From DRYS01 sp964491605 (GTDB taxonomy: Archaea; Thermoproteota; CALKCG01; B24; DRYS01): DNA of 64,000 nucleotides. How positions within the stretch are numbered: position 1 is the stretch's first letter; each line of letters begins with the position of its first letter. Position numbers and translations under genes: made by a program. Location of the stretch: the NCBI GenBank assembly GCA_964491605.1, contig CAZBGY010000002.1, forward strand, positions 62,001-126,000, read 5' to 3'. Positions 1 through 9,115 of this stretch are shown piece after piece. Under the pieces are notes generated by a model. It saw nothing but the letters and a program-made list of their open reading frames with translations, searched no databases and was not told the DNA's origin.

Positions 1-782
1 CGCTTAGGGGCGAGGGCGCGGATGTACGGATAGTTTACAGCATCGATGATGCTGTCGATATAGCTGTGAAGAATCCAGATAGAGACGTGGTCTTCTTAGC
101 AGTCGGATTCGAAACTACAGCTCCCGCTACAGCTTACACCATATTATCCGATCCACCTAAGAACTTCTACATACTAAGCTGTCATAGACGCATACCGCCT
201 GCTATAGAGGCCTTACTCTCCTTAGGCGAGATAAGGATCGACGGATTCATAGATCCAGGACATGTGAGTACCATCATAGGTATCGAGCCGTACGAAAGGA
301 TAGTCTCTAGTTTCCCTATCCCACACGTAATATCTGGTTTTGAGCCGCTAGACGTACTTATATCCGTCTACATGCTTGCCAGACAGATTAAGAGGGGGGA
401 GGCTAAGGTTGAGAATGAATATGGTAGAGCTGTTAGGAGAGAAGGGAATCCTAAAGCTTTGAAGCTTATCGAGGAAGTTTTCGAAACGGTCGATCTCGAG
501 TGGAGGGGGCTTTCTAGAGTAAGTAACTCGGGTATGCATCTTAGAAAGAAGTATGAGGATCGAGAAGCTAGGCTGGTTTTCCAAGACGAGATAGATTTGC
601 ACGGTGATTATAGCGAGCCTAAGGGCTGTCTATGCTCGGAGGTGCTTAGAGGTTTAGTTAAACCGAGGGATTGCCCGTTATTCTCTAATGTTTGTACACC
701 TTTAAACCCTATAGGTCCATGCATGGTATCGATAGAGGGGGCATGCTACATCGAGTATAAGCATAGGAGAGGGATAGCGTAG
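1..782 (+). CDS. hypD: HypD, [NiFe]-hydrogenase maturation factor (5' end outside window)
   Basis: The frame is open from base 3, so only the C-terminal two thirds or so is present; HypD is usually near 370 residues. HypD works with HypC as the scaffold on which the Fe(CN)2CO group of [NiFe] hydrogenases is assembled in the cytoplasm. Visible family features are the FLAVGFETTAP stretch, the DGFIDPGHVSTIIG segment, and a Cys-rich C-terminus (GCLCSEVLRG, DCPLF, VCTP, GPCMVS) that supplies ligands of the 4Fe-4S cluster. An internal GTG at 66 is not the true start because the HypD match continues upstream (RIVYSIDDAV). It implies that a [NiFe] hydrogenase exists in the genome, though none lies in this window. 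Confidence 0.93.
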   Translation, partial: LRGEGADVRIVYSIDDAVDIAVKNPDRDVVFLAVGFETTAPATAYTILSDPPKNFYILSCHRRIPPAIEALLSLGEIRIDGFIDPGHVSTIIGIEPYERIVSSFPIPHVISGFEPLDVLISVYMLARQIKRGEAKVENEYGRAVRREGNPKALKLIEEVFETVDLEWRGLSRVSNSGMHLRKKYEDREARLVFQDEIDLHGDYSEPKGCLCSEVLRGLVKPRDCPLFSNVCTPLNPIGPCMVSIEGACYIEYKHRRGIA

Positions 783-837
783 CTGCGAAAGCGTTAAATC
801 ATCGAGCAGTAGAGCGATCTTAGAGTTGGTTTAGAGC

Positions 838-1770
838 GTGGTTGGCATGGAGAGTATAAGGGTGAGAGCTCCTGCTTCATCTGCTAATCTCGGAGCTGGT
901 TTTGACTGCTTTGGTTTAGCTTTGGAAGATCCATACGATATAGTAGAGGTTTCGATAACTCGTGGAAATGGGATGCATCTGAAGATTTCTGTAGAGGGTT
1001 ATCCTGTACCGCTAGAACCTGAGAGGAATACCGGCGGATATGTAGCTTTAAGTATGATGAGAGATTTCGGCTTAGAAGATGGAATTGAGATAAAGATCTG
1101 GAAAAATATACCTCCAGGATCAGGGCTAGGTTCATCGGCCGCTACAGCTTCAGCCGTAGCTTATGCTATAGATAAGCTGTACGATCTGAAGCTATCCCAA
1201 GATAAGCTTATACGGTATGCTTCACTCGGCGAAATAGTATCTGCCGGAACTCCGCATTTAGATAACGTCGCACCAGCTATATTAGGGGGATTCACCATAA
1301 TAGCCGGTACCCCTCCGAAGATCTATTCATTCAAACCTGACGATAGATTAGGCGTAGTCGTTATCCTACCGTATGCGAGTAAAGCCTCGACGTATGAAGC
1401 AAGGAAGATTCTACCTACTATGATAAGTTTATCATCAGCGTACCGTAACGTAGGGTATGGAAGCTTAACCGTGTTAGGTTTGATCCTAGGACGTATAGAT
1501 CTACTTAGGGACGGTATGAGGGATGAGGTTGTCGAACGTATTAGAGCTTCCCACGGCTTCGCACAGCTTTACGATGAGGTACGCAGGTTAGCTGAAGAGC
1601 TTGAAGTAGGTATAGCTCTAAGCGGTGCGGGACCGGCTTACATAGCTATAACGTATCATGAGAGAGTGGAATCTACGGCAGAATCTTTTAGGAAGATCTT
1701 CGAGGAGAAAGGTATAGGGTGCAGGATATACATTACAAAGGTGGGTAGGGGTGTATACGAGGTTACATGA
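838..1770 (+). CDS. thrB: Homoserine kinase
   Basis: ATP-dependent phosphorylation of homoserine to O-phosphohomoserine, the step before threonine synthase. This is a GHMP-family kinase: the N-terminal APASSANLGAGFD signature and the phosphate-binding loop PPGSGLGSSAATA (about residues 92-104) are intact, and the C-terminal ALSGAGPA motif is present. The length of about 310 aa is normal. The frame starts at GTG 838; an in-frame ATG lies three codons on (847), and no clear Shine-Dalgarno decides between them. The 3' end overlaps thrC by 20 bp, so thrB-thrC-hom read as one threonine operon. Confidence 0.95.
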   Translation: MVGMESIRVRAPASSANLGAGFDCFGLALEDPYDIVEVSITRGNGMHLKISVEGYPVPLEPERNTGGYVALSMMRDFGLEDGIEIKIWKNIPPGSGLGSSAATASAVAYAIDKLYDLKLSQDKLIRYASLGEIVSAGTPHLDNVAPAILGGFTIIAGTPPKIYSFKPDDRLGVVVILPYASKASTYEARKILPTMISLSSAYRNVGYGSLTVLGLILGRIDLLRDGMRDEVVERIRASHGFAQLYDEVRRLAEELEVGIALSGAGPAYIAITYHERVESTAESFRKIFEEKGIGCRIYITKVGRGVYEVT

Positions 1771-2992
1771 ATACTTCGACGTAAGGTGTATAGATTGCGG
1801 CCAGAGTTATGGAGTAGATGAAATCGTATATACATGTAGAGGATGCGGCGGTCTACTGGAAGTTCATCTAGATACCGAGAGATTAAGCGACATAATAAGT
1901 ATAGGTTTATGGCGTAAACGCCCTCTAAACGTTTGGCGGTATCGAGAACTTCTACCTATATTCGATGATTCAAAGATAGTAAGCATGAATGAAGGGGGTA
2001 CACGATTGTTAAGATGCCGTAATCTAGCTAAGGAGGTAGGATTAGAAAACCTCTATATCAAATGCGAGGGCGATAATCCTACGGGTAGCTTTAAAGATCG
2101 AGGGATGAGTATAGGTGTTTCGAAAGCTTTAGAACTCGGGTTTAAAGCAACGTTATGCGCATCTACCGGGAATACAGCTGCTAGCTTAGCCGCATATTCA
2201 GCTAGAGCTGGTCTTAAATGCTACGTGCTAGTGCCGGCTGGAAAGATAGCGTTAGGTAAGCTATCGCAGGCTATGATGTATGGAGCTAGGGTGCTGGCTG
2301 TAAAGGGGGGTTTCGATTCAGCGTTGAAAGTAGCGATACAAATCTGTCTAGAGGAGGAGAGGATATATCTTCTCAACAGTGTAAATCCTTTCAGGATAGA
2401 GGGGCAGAAGACCGCTGCCTTAGAGATATTCGATCAACTCGGTTTCAACCCAGACAATATAGTGATACCAGTAGGTAATGCAGGGAATATATCGGCATAC
2501 TGGAAAGGGTTCGATGAGTTAAGGATGCTAGGGTTGACCGAGAAACTACCTAGGATGCATGGAGTGCAAGCTAGAGGAGCAAACCCGCTCGTGAAAGCTT
2601 ATAGATCTATGAGCTGGGTTGTGGAGCCTGTCGAAAACCCGGAAACGGTAGCTACGGCTATAAGGATAGGGAATCCTATCAGCTGGAAGAAGGCTCTTAG
2701 AGCTGTGCATGAATCTAAAGGCTCTATGATCGATGTATCCGACGAGGAGATACTAGATGCACAGAAGCTCGTAGCTAGGATGGAGGGGTTGTTCATAGAA
2801 CCTGCTAGTGCTGCTTCTATAGCAGGTGTAAAAAGGCTTGTGGAGGAAGGTGTTATCGATAGGAATGAGGTAACGGTATGTATAGCTACTGGACATGGGT
2901 TGAAAGATCCGGAAATCGCTTTGAAGATTTGTGAGCCGCCTATAGAAGTTGACCCCGATACTGAGAGTCTTAGGAGGGTGCTAACGGTATGA
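1751..2992 (+). CDS. thrC: Threonine synthase
   Basis: PLP enzyme converting O-phosphohomoserine to threonine. The PLP lysine is K115 in NPTGSFKDRGM, followed by the STGNTAAS phosphate-binding segment. The N-terminus carries a small zinc-ribbon-like Cys pattern (C13xxC16 and C29xxC32), common in archaeal threonine synthases of this group. The GTG start lies inside the end of thrB, and the stop overlaps the hom start as ATGA, so translation is probably coupled. Length of 413 aa is usual for the family. Confidence 0.95.
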   Translation: MYTRLHEYFDVRCIDCGQSYGVDEIVYTCRGCGGLLEVHLDTERLSDIISIGLWRKRPLNVWRYRELLPIFDDSKIVSMNEGGTRLLRCRNLAKEVGLENLYIKCEGDNPTGSFKDRGMSIGVSKALELGFKATLCASTGNTAASLAAYSARAGLKCYVLVPAGKIALGKLSQAMMYGARVLAVKGGFDSALKVAIQICLEEERIYLLNSVNPFRIEGQKTAALEIFDQLGFNPDNIVIPVGNAGNISAYWKGFDELRMLGLTEKLPRMHGVQARGANPLVKAYRSMSWVVEPVENPETVATAIRIGNPISWKKALRAVHESKGSMIDVSDEEILDAQKLVARMEGLFIEPASAASIAGVKRLVEEGVIDRNEVTVCIATGHGLKDPEIALKICEPPIEVDPDTESLRRVLTV

Positions 2993-4020
2993 GGATAGCT
3001 TTATTCGGCTATGGTAACGTAGGTAGAGCGGTAGCTAGACTGCTAGAATATAGAAGGATGTATCTAGAGAAGATCGGTTTATACCCGAGGCTCGTAGCGG
3101 TCGCGGATAGTAAAGGTGTAGCGATAAACCCTAGAGGTTTGGATTATTGGAAGTTGGAGGAGGTTAAGCTATCGAAGGGTAGTGTAGGTTTTTATCCAGA
3201 TTACGGTAGGATCGGGGTTAAAGCGATCGAAATAGTATCGGATAGACTCGTAGATTTTGATGTACTTATAGAAGTTACACCTACGAATATAGTGGATGGG
3301 GAACCTGGATTAACGCATATAAGGGAAGCTCTGAAAGCCGGTCTACACGTAGTTACAGCTAATAAGGGGCCGTTAGCTCTAGCTATGCCTAGTCTACTAG
3401 AGCTAGCTCGCCACAGCGGGAGGGAATTAATGTTTAGCGGAACTGTAGGTGGAGGAACACCGTTTATAAGATTTGCTGAAAAATGTTTAGCTGGGGATCG
3501 TATTTTAGGTTTAGAAGGGGTGCTTAACGGTACATGCAACTATATACTATCCGCGATGGAGAGGGGGTTATCGTTTAAGCAGGCTTTAGGAGAAGCTCAA
3601 AAGCTTGGATACGCTGAGGCAGATCCATCGATGGATGTAGATGGATGGGATACAGCTTGTAAAATCGTCATACTAGCCGTACACATACTAGGGATTAGGG
3701 TAACTCTAAGGGATGTAGCTGTTAAGGGTATAAGAGAGGTAGCAGAGGAACATGTACTTGAAGCTTGCAGAAGGGGGGCTACTATTAAGCTTTTAGGCTT
3801 CATAGATGCTGAAAGGAGGATAGCCTCTGTATCCCCAGTCGAAGTTCCAAGGGATAGCCCGTTAGCAGTTCCCGGTAACTTAAACGCGTTGACGTTCCAT
3901 GTAGAGAATCTAGGAGACGTAACCGTAATAGGTAGGGGTGCGGGCGGGGTTGAAACCGCTAACGCTATATTGAAGGATCTTGTAGAGCTAAAACAAAGGC
4001 TTCAAACCAAGGGTATCTAG
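2989..4020 (+). CDS. hom: Homoserine dehydrogenase
   Basis: NAD(P)-dependent reduction of aspartate semialdehyde to homoserine. The N-terminal Rossmann motif is GYGNVG (residues 7-12). The catalytic-domain signature GGTPFI and the segment around LNGTCNYIL and GYAEADPSMDVDGWDTA are typical. There is no aspartokinase fusion and no clear C-terminal ACT domain (343 aa). The ATG overlaps the thrC stop (ATGA). It is the last gene of the thrB-thrC-hom operon; the next gene starts about 55 bp downstream. Confidence 0.95.
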   Translation: MRIALFGYGNVGRAVARLLEYRRMYLEKIGLYPRLVAVADSKGVAINPRGLDYWKLEEVKLSKGSVGFYPDYGRIGVKAIEIVSDRLVDFDVLIEVTPTNIVDGEPGLTHIREALKAGLHVVTANKGPLALAMPSLLELARHSGRELMFSGTVGGGTPFIRFAEKCLAGDRILGLEGVLNGTCNYILSAMERGLSFKQALGEAQKLGYAEADPSMDVDGWDTACKIVILAVHILGIRVTLRDVAVKGIREVAEEHVLEACRRGATIKLLGFIDAERRIASVSPVEVPRDSPLAVPGNLNALTFHVENLGDVTVIGRGAGGVETANAILKDLVELKQRLQTKGI

Positions 4021-4077
4021 CTTAGCGCAATTTCTAAGGAAAGATTAAATTCTCACCTTTAACCTATATCCGGTTTG

Positions 4078-4362
4078 ATGGGGGAACTGTTCAGGAGGTA
4101 TATGGAGGTTAAAGCCAGGAAGTATAAAGGATTCATTCAGCCACCTACAGCTGAAGCTGAGAAGATATCCCTCCCAGAGTTCTATATGGGTCGAAGTTAT
4201 GGTAGATTCCTACTATCATCCTCTGAAGCCTATATGCTTAGAAGAGAGATAGAGCTACTAACATCTACGGTAAATAAGCTTAGATTTTACGTGAAAATAC
4301 TGTTTACGATGATATTAGTCTTGCTAGGATTGCTTCTAACCAAAATTGTAGGAGTGTGGTGA
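4078..4362 (+). CDS. Small protein with C-terminal membrane anchor, unknown function
   Basis: I do not recognise a family. About 94 residues: a basic, Tyr-rich N-terminal half, a short helix (about 55-70), and one hydrophobic segment at the C-terminus (ILFTMILVLLGLLLTKIVGV), suggesting a tail-anchored protein facing the cytoplasm. A TTG immediately precedes the ATG at 4078; I chose the ATG. It ends two bases before the MoxR ATPase, so the two are likely co-transcribed and this protein may tether the MoxR/VWA pair to the membrane (inference from position only). Confidence 0.7.
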   Translation: MGELFRRYMEVKARKYKGFIQPPTAEAEKISLPEFYMGRSYGRFLLSSSEAYMLRREIELLTSTVNKLRFYVKILFTMILVLLGLLLTKIVGVW

Positions 4363-4363
4363 T

Positions 4364-5542
4364 ATGAGCAGTTTAAAAGCAAAGGTTAGAATATTGATGT
4401 CAGAAATAAAATCTAGATTCATAGGAAACGAGAAGGCTGTGGAGGTTGCCATACTTAATCAACTACATCGGAGAAGCGCTACTCTCATAAGAGCGCCAAG
4501 GGGGGCTGGAAAATCTACGTTAATGCTATTACTGCTTAAAGGATTATGCGGAGACGATTTTGTGGTGATCTCAGGTGCATCTGAAGTTAGGAGGGGGGAG
4601 GTTATAGGTAGGCTCCATATACCTTCACTCGAAAGAGAAGGAGTTGAAAAAGTCGTATGGTCGGAGTTTGTGAAGAGTAGAGGTAAAGGTTTAGATGAAG
4701 TTAATAGGTTGAATCCATACACTACAGCTGGAATATATCATTTCATGCAATTCGGCGAAGTATGGTCTTATGGTAAGAGATTGAAGATAGGCGATTACAT
4801 ATTGATAGCTAACGAGAATCCGAACGATGCTGGTACATTCATCCATCCACCACCATTCTATGATAGATTCGATGTATGCATACTCCTGAGAACTTTAAGT
4901 TTAAGCGAGAAGTTTAGGCTAGAAGAGACTTTGAAGAAGTTTAAGGGCATGCTCATAGAAAGTATGCCTCAAGTATTAGAGGCGAATGAACTCGAAGAGA
5001 TACGTAGGGAGGTTTCTGAGATAGAGATAGATGTCGAAACTCTAGGTATGATAAACATGGTTGTAAGAGATCTTCAAGCCTGTATAAGGGATAAAGAGCT
5101 TGCCGATGTTAAACCTCCAGCTCTATGCAGCGGATGTCATTTTGTCAGAGAAACATGTAGTAAGATACGTGAACCACCAAGTGAAAGAAGCGTGATATCG
5201 CTTACAGAACTCGCTAAAGCTAAGCTATGGCTTGAAGGGAGATTATCCGAAGACTCCCTATGGGAGCTTATACCTTGGACGATAATGCATAGAGCCTCCC
5301 TAACCGATTCCAGGAATCTACTTAGTAGTTGGGCTGAAATCCTCTCCAAGGAGAGGGAGAAGGTTAAAGATAGAGAAGCCCGGGGACATTGGCTTATACT
5401 ACTCAAGCTATCTGAGAATTTCGATCAAAAACTATATAGCTATGCTAAGGACTTGTCTTTGGAAGATCCAGTATTTGCTGAGGAGCTCAGGAGGCTTGAA
5501 GAGAAGTGGTCTTCGGAAGGAGTTCTAAAAGATCTGAAGTAA
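4364..5542 (+). CDS. MoxR-family AAA+ ATPase
   Basis: A chaperone-like AAA+ ATPase of the MoxR group, usually paired with VWA proteins. Walker A is APRGAGKSTL; the Walker B region is GKGLDEVNRLNP, a variant of the MoxR ADEINRAP motif with fewer hydrophobic residues before the DE. A sensor-1-like Asn lies in YILIANENPND. A small Cys-rich insert (CSGCHF ... ETCSK) follows near residue 250-270. The C-terminal half is helical. Its 3' end overlaps the following VWA gene by 37 bp, the classical MoxR-VWA arrangement. The client is not indicated by the neighbours. Confidence 0.85.
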   Translation: MSSLKAKVRILMSEIKSRFIGNEKAVEVAILNQLHRRSATLIRAPRGAGKSTLMLLLLKGLCGDDFVVISGASEVRRGEVIGRLHIPSLEREGVEKVVWSEFVKSRGKGLDEVNRLNPYTTAGIYHFMQFGEVWSYGKRLKIGDYILIANENPNDAGTFIHPPPFYDRFDVCILLRTLSLSEKFRLEETLKKFKGMLIESMPQVLEANELEEIRREVSEIEIDVETLGMINMVVRDLQACIRDKELADVKPPALCSGCHFVRETCSKIREPPSERSVISLTELAKAKLWLEGRLSEDSLWELIPWTIMHRASLTDSRNLLSSWAEILSKEREKVKDREARGHWLILLKLSENFDQKLYSYAKDLSLEDPVFAEELRRLEEKWSSEGVLKDLK

Positions 5543-7227
5543 GAGGTATAGAGTATCTACTGAAGGATTCTATCGAAGCTTATAGGCAGGCCTTCCAAGA
5601 GCTATTTCAGCCTCCATGCAGCTTCCTAGGAACTATCGGTAGAAGGTGGATGGAAGGGCTTAGCTCTCTAAGGGGATTCGTAGGTATACCTGTGGAGCAA
5701 GCTCTTAAAGCTAGTAATCCTAAACTCTATCTTTTATGGTACTATAGGCATACCCTTTCGCATGCACACTATTGCCCGTACGATATATCGACCGCTGATC
5801 TACTCTATAGATCCGCCTTAGAAGTAGTTTCAGATCGTAAGCTGGCGAAGCTGGCTTTAACCCTATTCTCCGATATACAGGTAGATTGCATATACCTTCC
5901 AGCTAGATTCGACGAGGATCCATACCATGTGATGGTAGATCTATCAGCAGACAATCTTGAAACCCCACTTGATATATACAATGCGGTATATAGATTCTTC
6001 TATCCAAAGATTAGAGGGAGAAAGATATCGAAAGATCTCGAAGTCTATGGAGGTATGATAGCCAGTGTTATCGTTCAACCTAAAACTTGGATAGCTAAAG
6101 TTAGAGATATAGCTGCAATACTCCATAGGCTTGTATGGTATAGAGGAGGATACGATGGTAAAGCTTTGGATAGACTACGTAGGATGCCTATCGTCTTAAG
6201 GGAAGATTTAGGGGATGGAGGAGTGGATAAGATAGCTGAGGAAGCTCTAGGTAAAGCTAGGAATAGAGAGGAGGCTAAAGCATTATATGAGGAATGGATA
6301 AAACCTAGGATAACCGGAGATAAGAGAATAACGGCTAAACTTGATAGGAAATTAGATAAAAGCGGAAGAAAAGTTGGTGTAGAGACAGGGGGGAGGGAGC
6401 CTAAAATCCCAACTAGATATAGTAGATTGTTGAAAAAGCTTAATAAGGATAAACTTGAAGAGGCATCATGGCTTAGATACTGGTATAGAGCTAGAGCCTT
6501 AGCATCTATACTAGAGTATTCTATGCATATAGGTGAGAGGGGTATTAAGGTTAAGGATGATGCATACCCTGTAGAATGGTCTATAGAGGATGAGATAGAA
6601 GATCTAGATATCGAAGCTAGTATAGATGAGGGAAGGCTTAGATTGGAGGTAAATACTATCAAGTGGATTCAAACGGAGCTTCAAGGTGGAGCTACACCTA
6701 GGGAAGGGATCTCACCTTATGTAATCGTAGTATTGGATACGAGTAGTAGTATGACTTCCGCCTATGACCCTGCTTCTATAGCAGGGTTCATAGCTTATGT
6801 GAACACCATCAGAAGCGGCGGTAAAGCTTCCATAATAAACTTTTCTTCCAAATACTTGGAGGCCAACTGGAATGATGACGATGAATTGAAAGAAATCCTA
6901 TTATCATATCATCAAGGAGAATTAACCATACTACCTACACATATAATTAGAAGACTTGTAGAGGAGGCGAGGACTCGATGCTTTATAGTGATAATAACAG
7001 ATGGAGGATTCCAGAATATAGACGAAGCCTATAATGATCTTAAAAAAATAGTAGATTACGAACATCAAATAGTACTCCTCCATATTCAACAAGGTGGATA
7101 TTATCCTGATAATGTAAGGAGATTATCTGAGATAAATAGGATAACGATATATAGAGTCTACGATCCAGAAAAAGATCTCTCTAGAATCATACTGAAATAT
7201 ACATTCCATCCACAATATGGATACTAA
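5506..7227 (+). CDS. von Willebrand factor A domain protein, MoxR partner
   Basis: A 573-aa protein with a long N-terminal helical region, a central basic stretch (about residues 255-330) and a C-terminal VWA domain (about 400-560). The MIDAS motif is intact: DTSSSMTSAY (DxSxS), with further metal-ligand candidates in the segment around IITDGGF. It starts at GTG 5506 inside the MoxR gene and ends overlapping the convergent TFS gene by 4 bp. MoxR-VWA pairs are thought to act in metal insertion or complex maturation; nothing here identifies the target. Confidence 0.85.
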   Translation: MVFGRSSKRSEVRGIEYLLKDSIEAYRQAFQELFQPPCSFLGTIGRRWMEGLSSLRGFVGIPVEQALKASNPKLYLLWYYRHTLSHAHYCPYDISTADLLYRSALEVVSDRKLAKLALTLFSDIQVDCIYLPARFDEDPYHVMVDLSADNLETPLDIYNAVYRFFYPKIRGRKISKDLEVYGGMIASVIVQPKTWIAKVRDIAAILHRLVWYRGGYDGKALDRLRRMPIVLREDLGDGGVDKIAEEALGKARNREEAKALYEEWIKPRITGDKRITAKLDRKLDKSGRKVGVETGGREPKIPTRYSRLLKKLNKDKLEEASWLRYWYRARALASILEYSMHIGERGIKVKDDAYPVEWSIEDEIEDLDIEASIDEGRLRLEVNTIKWIQTELQGGATPREGISPYVIVVLDTSSSMTSAYDPASIAGFIAYVNTIRSGGKASIINFSSKYLEANWNDDDELKEILLSYHQGELTILPTHIIRRLVEEARTRCFIVIITDGGFQNIDEAYNDLKKIVDYEHQIVLLHIQQGGYYPDNVRRLSEINRITIYRVYDPEKDLSRIILKYTFHPQYGY

Positions 7228-7559
7228 GTATATTCCCTCCATACATAACCGCATCTTACGCATTTAAAAAATTTCGTCGCATCTCTATCTATATCTTCAG
7301 TCTGAGAGATCCAACAATAAGCTTTCATATAACCGCATTTAGGGCACTCGATAGTAGTGGTGGGTAGTGGCTTATACATATCTACATTACTCTCCACGAC
7401 AGAGATAACTTCTTTTTCCTTGAGAGAGATTATGCTCTCCTCCCGAACACCACTCTCACTACCTGTATAAGTGTAACCGCATTTAGGACAGGTAAACATT
7501 ATGGAAGAGCCTTTCCTTTCACTCTTAATCCTTGATCCGCAGATAGGGCAGAACCTCAT
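7224..7559 (-). CDS. Transcription factor S (TFS/TFIIS-like) paralogue with altered acidic hairpin
   Basis: A small two-zinc-ribbon protein of the archaeal TFS/RpoM family, which normally enters the RNA polymerase secondary channel and stimulates transcript cleavage. N-terminal ribbon: CPICGS and CPKCGY; C-terminal ribbon: CPKCGY and CVRCGY. The frame extends to an ATG at 7586, but the TATA box at 7594-7601 would place the transcript start near 7572, so the ATG at 7559 (MRFCPICGS, the family's usual N-terminus) is favoured. The catalytic acidic tip reads IDRDATKFF, where TFS normally has an ADEPxT-like sequence. The second acidic residue is therefore Arg, so cleavage-stimulating activity may be lost. 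Confidence 0.85.
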   Translation of the reverse strand: MRFCPICGSRIKSERKGSSIMFTCPKCGYTYTGSESGVREESIISLKEKEVISVVESNVDMYKPLPTTTIECPKCGYMKAYCWISQTEDIDRDATKFFKCVRCGYVWREYT

Positions 7560-7593
7560 ATCGATTTGTAGTCGAAACATGACCATTCATGAC

Positions 7594-7608
7594 AATATAA
7601 ACTTTTCC
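7594..7608 (-). promoter_or_regulatory. TATA box and BRE for the TFS gene
   Basis: On the minus strand the sequence reads purine-rich GGAAAAG followed by TTTATATT, a good archaeal BRE/TATA pair. Start of transcription expected about 25 nt downstream, near 7572, leaves a very short leader before the ATG at 7559. Confidence 0.6.
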
Positions 7609-7944
7609 TTTACCGTGGATATCGTCCCTCTCTGCATCGATATGAAATGTTATATTAGGTAAAGCTTTGCAGAGGTGAACTATCTAGAGCTAACTCGTAC
7701 GGCTGGTATATTTCCTCAAAGAGTTTTTAGAGCCAACTTGATTCGACATTTTACCTAGATGCTGTATATAGTTATGGATTGCTGTTAATGGAGTGTAAGT
7801 ATCTTTAATACTTTGATGCTCAAGGTGAGAAGCATGAATATATTTACTAGTAATACCTCTACGGATAGGGAGGCTATGCGGGATTAGGCTGTATAACCAT
7901 AAGAAAATAGGCTTAGCGATATTACTCGGCTATTTTCGAGTGTT

Positions 7945-7960
7945 AGCTATTTAAATAGCT
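7945..7960. promoter_or_regulatory. Perfect 16-bp palindrome containing a TATA-like box
   Basis: AGCTATTTAAATAGCT is an exact palindrome just upstream of the zinc-ribbon gene. Its centre resembles an archaeal TATA element, about 30 bp before the likely GTG/ATG starts at 7981/7990. It could be promoter plus repressor site. The rest of the 7587-7944 gap shows no gene that I can support. Confidence 0.45.
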
Positions 7961-7989
7961 TGCCGGGACAGCCGGATTCTGTGAGCAAG

Positions 7990-8226
7990 ATGGAGAGATG
8001 GATCGAACTTAATAGAATAAATAGGTCTGGTAGGATAAACGCTGAAGAACTCGAGGAGATCTATACAAGGATGATTTTCTGTACGCATGTATACTCTGAA
8101 GTAGGGGAACGAGTGATCTCGCATAATAAAGCTATGGGACTAACCCTGATCGAGAGGAAGTATAGATGCGAGAAGTGCGGCGGAGAAATAACGATGACTA
8201 CATGGGAAGAACTCTCTAACGTTTAA
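7990..8226 (+). CDS. Small zinc-ribbon-containing protein, unknown function
   Basis: About 78 aa from ATG 7990. The open frame extends to a TTG at 7960, but that codon abuts the TATA-like palindrome at 7945-7960 and is probably upstream of the transcript start; GTG 7981 is the alternative. Visible features are a charged helical N-terminus, an FCTHVYSE segment and a C-terminal YRCEKCGGEI half-ribbon. The single CxxC with an upstream Cys/His pair could bind zinc. I recognise no family. It precedes the coiled-coil and DUF373 genes on the same strand. Confidence 0.6.
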   Translation: MERWIELNRINRSGRINAEELEEIYTRMIFCTHVYSEVGERVISHNKAMGLTLIERKYRCEKCGGEITMTTWEELSNV

Positions 8227-8266
8227 TTATGAGAACCAGCTATTAACATCAGTTAGCTGAATAGGA

Positions 8267-9115
8267 TTGGGGAAAAGCATAGGTAGGATTAGAGAGGAGT
8301 TAGAAAGAGTCTCAGAGGAGAGGAGGAACATACAAAGATTATTCTATGAATTAAGGGATAAGATAAAAAATATAAATGATAAATGTAGATCATTAAACGA
8401 GGAGATTAATAAGTTAAAGAAAGAATATCATAAAACTAAAGATGATATAAGGGAAGCTATAGAAAAATTAAGGAATATAACATATAATATAAGAGAAAGA
8501 AGAAACATGAGGAAAAAAATTTATGAAGAAATAAATATAATGAAGAAAAAAGTTACCAAACCGTACAGCTATGTTAAAAATAGGTTAGAAAAATTGAATT
8601 ATATGATTCAAATCCATCCAACAGATCCAAATTGGGAGAAAGATACAATTCAAGAAATGAAACAATTATCTTCAGATATGAAGATATATAAAGAGATAAG
8701 TAAAAAGAGAGAACTTTTAATATCTATTAGATTTGAAGAAGAAACTTTAAAAATTGAGGCATCAAATCTTAGGAAACATATAGATGAATTGAAGATCAAG
8801 ATGAATAATATTAGGTTAGCCATAATAGATAAGAAGGATACATTATATAAATTAATTAAGGAGAAAGAAGAAATTAAAGTTAAATTAAATGAGGTTGCAA
8901 ATATCCTGAATGAATTACGTGAAAGGGAAATGCAGCTGTTAGAATATATTAAAACTGAGCATGAAAGTATACAGAGTGAGAAGATGGAGAGGAGGCTACA
9001 GCTACTGAAAGCTATAGCCGAGGAAGCTGAAAGAAAGCTCAGACAAGGTGGAAGGCTTACAAAGCTCGAGATAGAAGCTCTCGCTATATTTAAGGGAGGT
9101 GATGAGAGTGAATAG
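8267..9115 (+). CDS. Coiled-coil protein, COG1340-like
   Basis: 282 residues, almost entirely charged heptad-type helix (Lys/Glu/Ile/Leu rich), with one short break around HPTDPNWEK (about residue 115-125). This matches the archaeal family of uncharacterised long coiled-coil proteins (COG1340). The start is TTG 8267; no ATG lies near the N-terminus. The middle of the gene (about 8340-8960) is much richer in A+T than its neighbours, which follows partly from Lys/Ile/Asn codons. The last 20 bases overlap the DUF373 frame, and the strong ribosome-binding site of that gene lies inside this one, so the two are probably co-translated. Function unknown. Confidence 0.7.
   Translation: MGKSIGRIREELERVSEERRNIQRLFYELRDKIKNINDKCRSLNEEINKLKKEYHKTKDDIREAIEKLRNITYNIRERRNMRKKIYEEINIMKKKVTKPYSYVKNRLEKLNYMIQIHPTDPNWEKDTIQEMKQLSSDMKIYKEISKKRELLISIRFEEETLKIEASNLRKHIDELKIKMNNIRLAIIDKKDTLYKLIKEKEEIKVKLNEVANILNELREREMQLLEYIKTEHESIQSEKMERRLQLLKAIAEEAERKLRQGGRLTKLEIEALAIFKGGDESE

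Noticed and set aside
6075..6662. A 195-aa minus-strand open frame inside the VWA gene
   Set aside because: Ser-rich antisense shadow of a well-supported coding region; no homology features.
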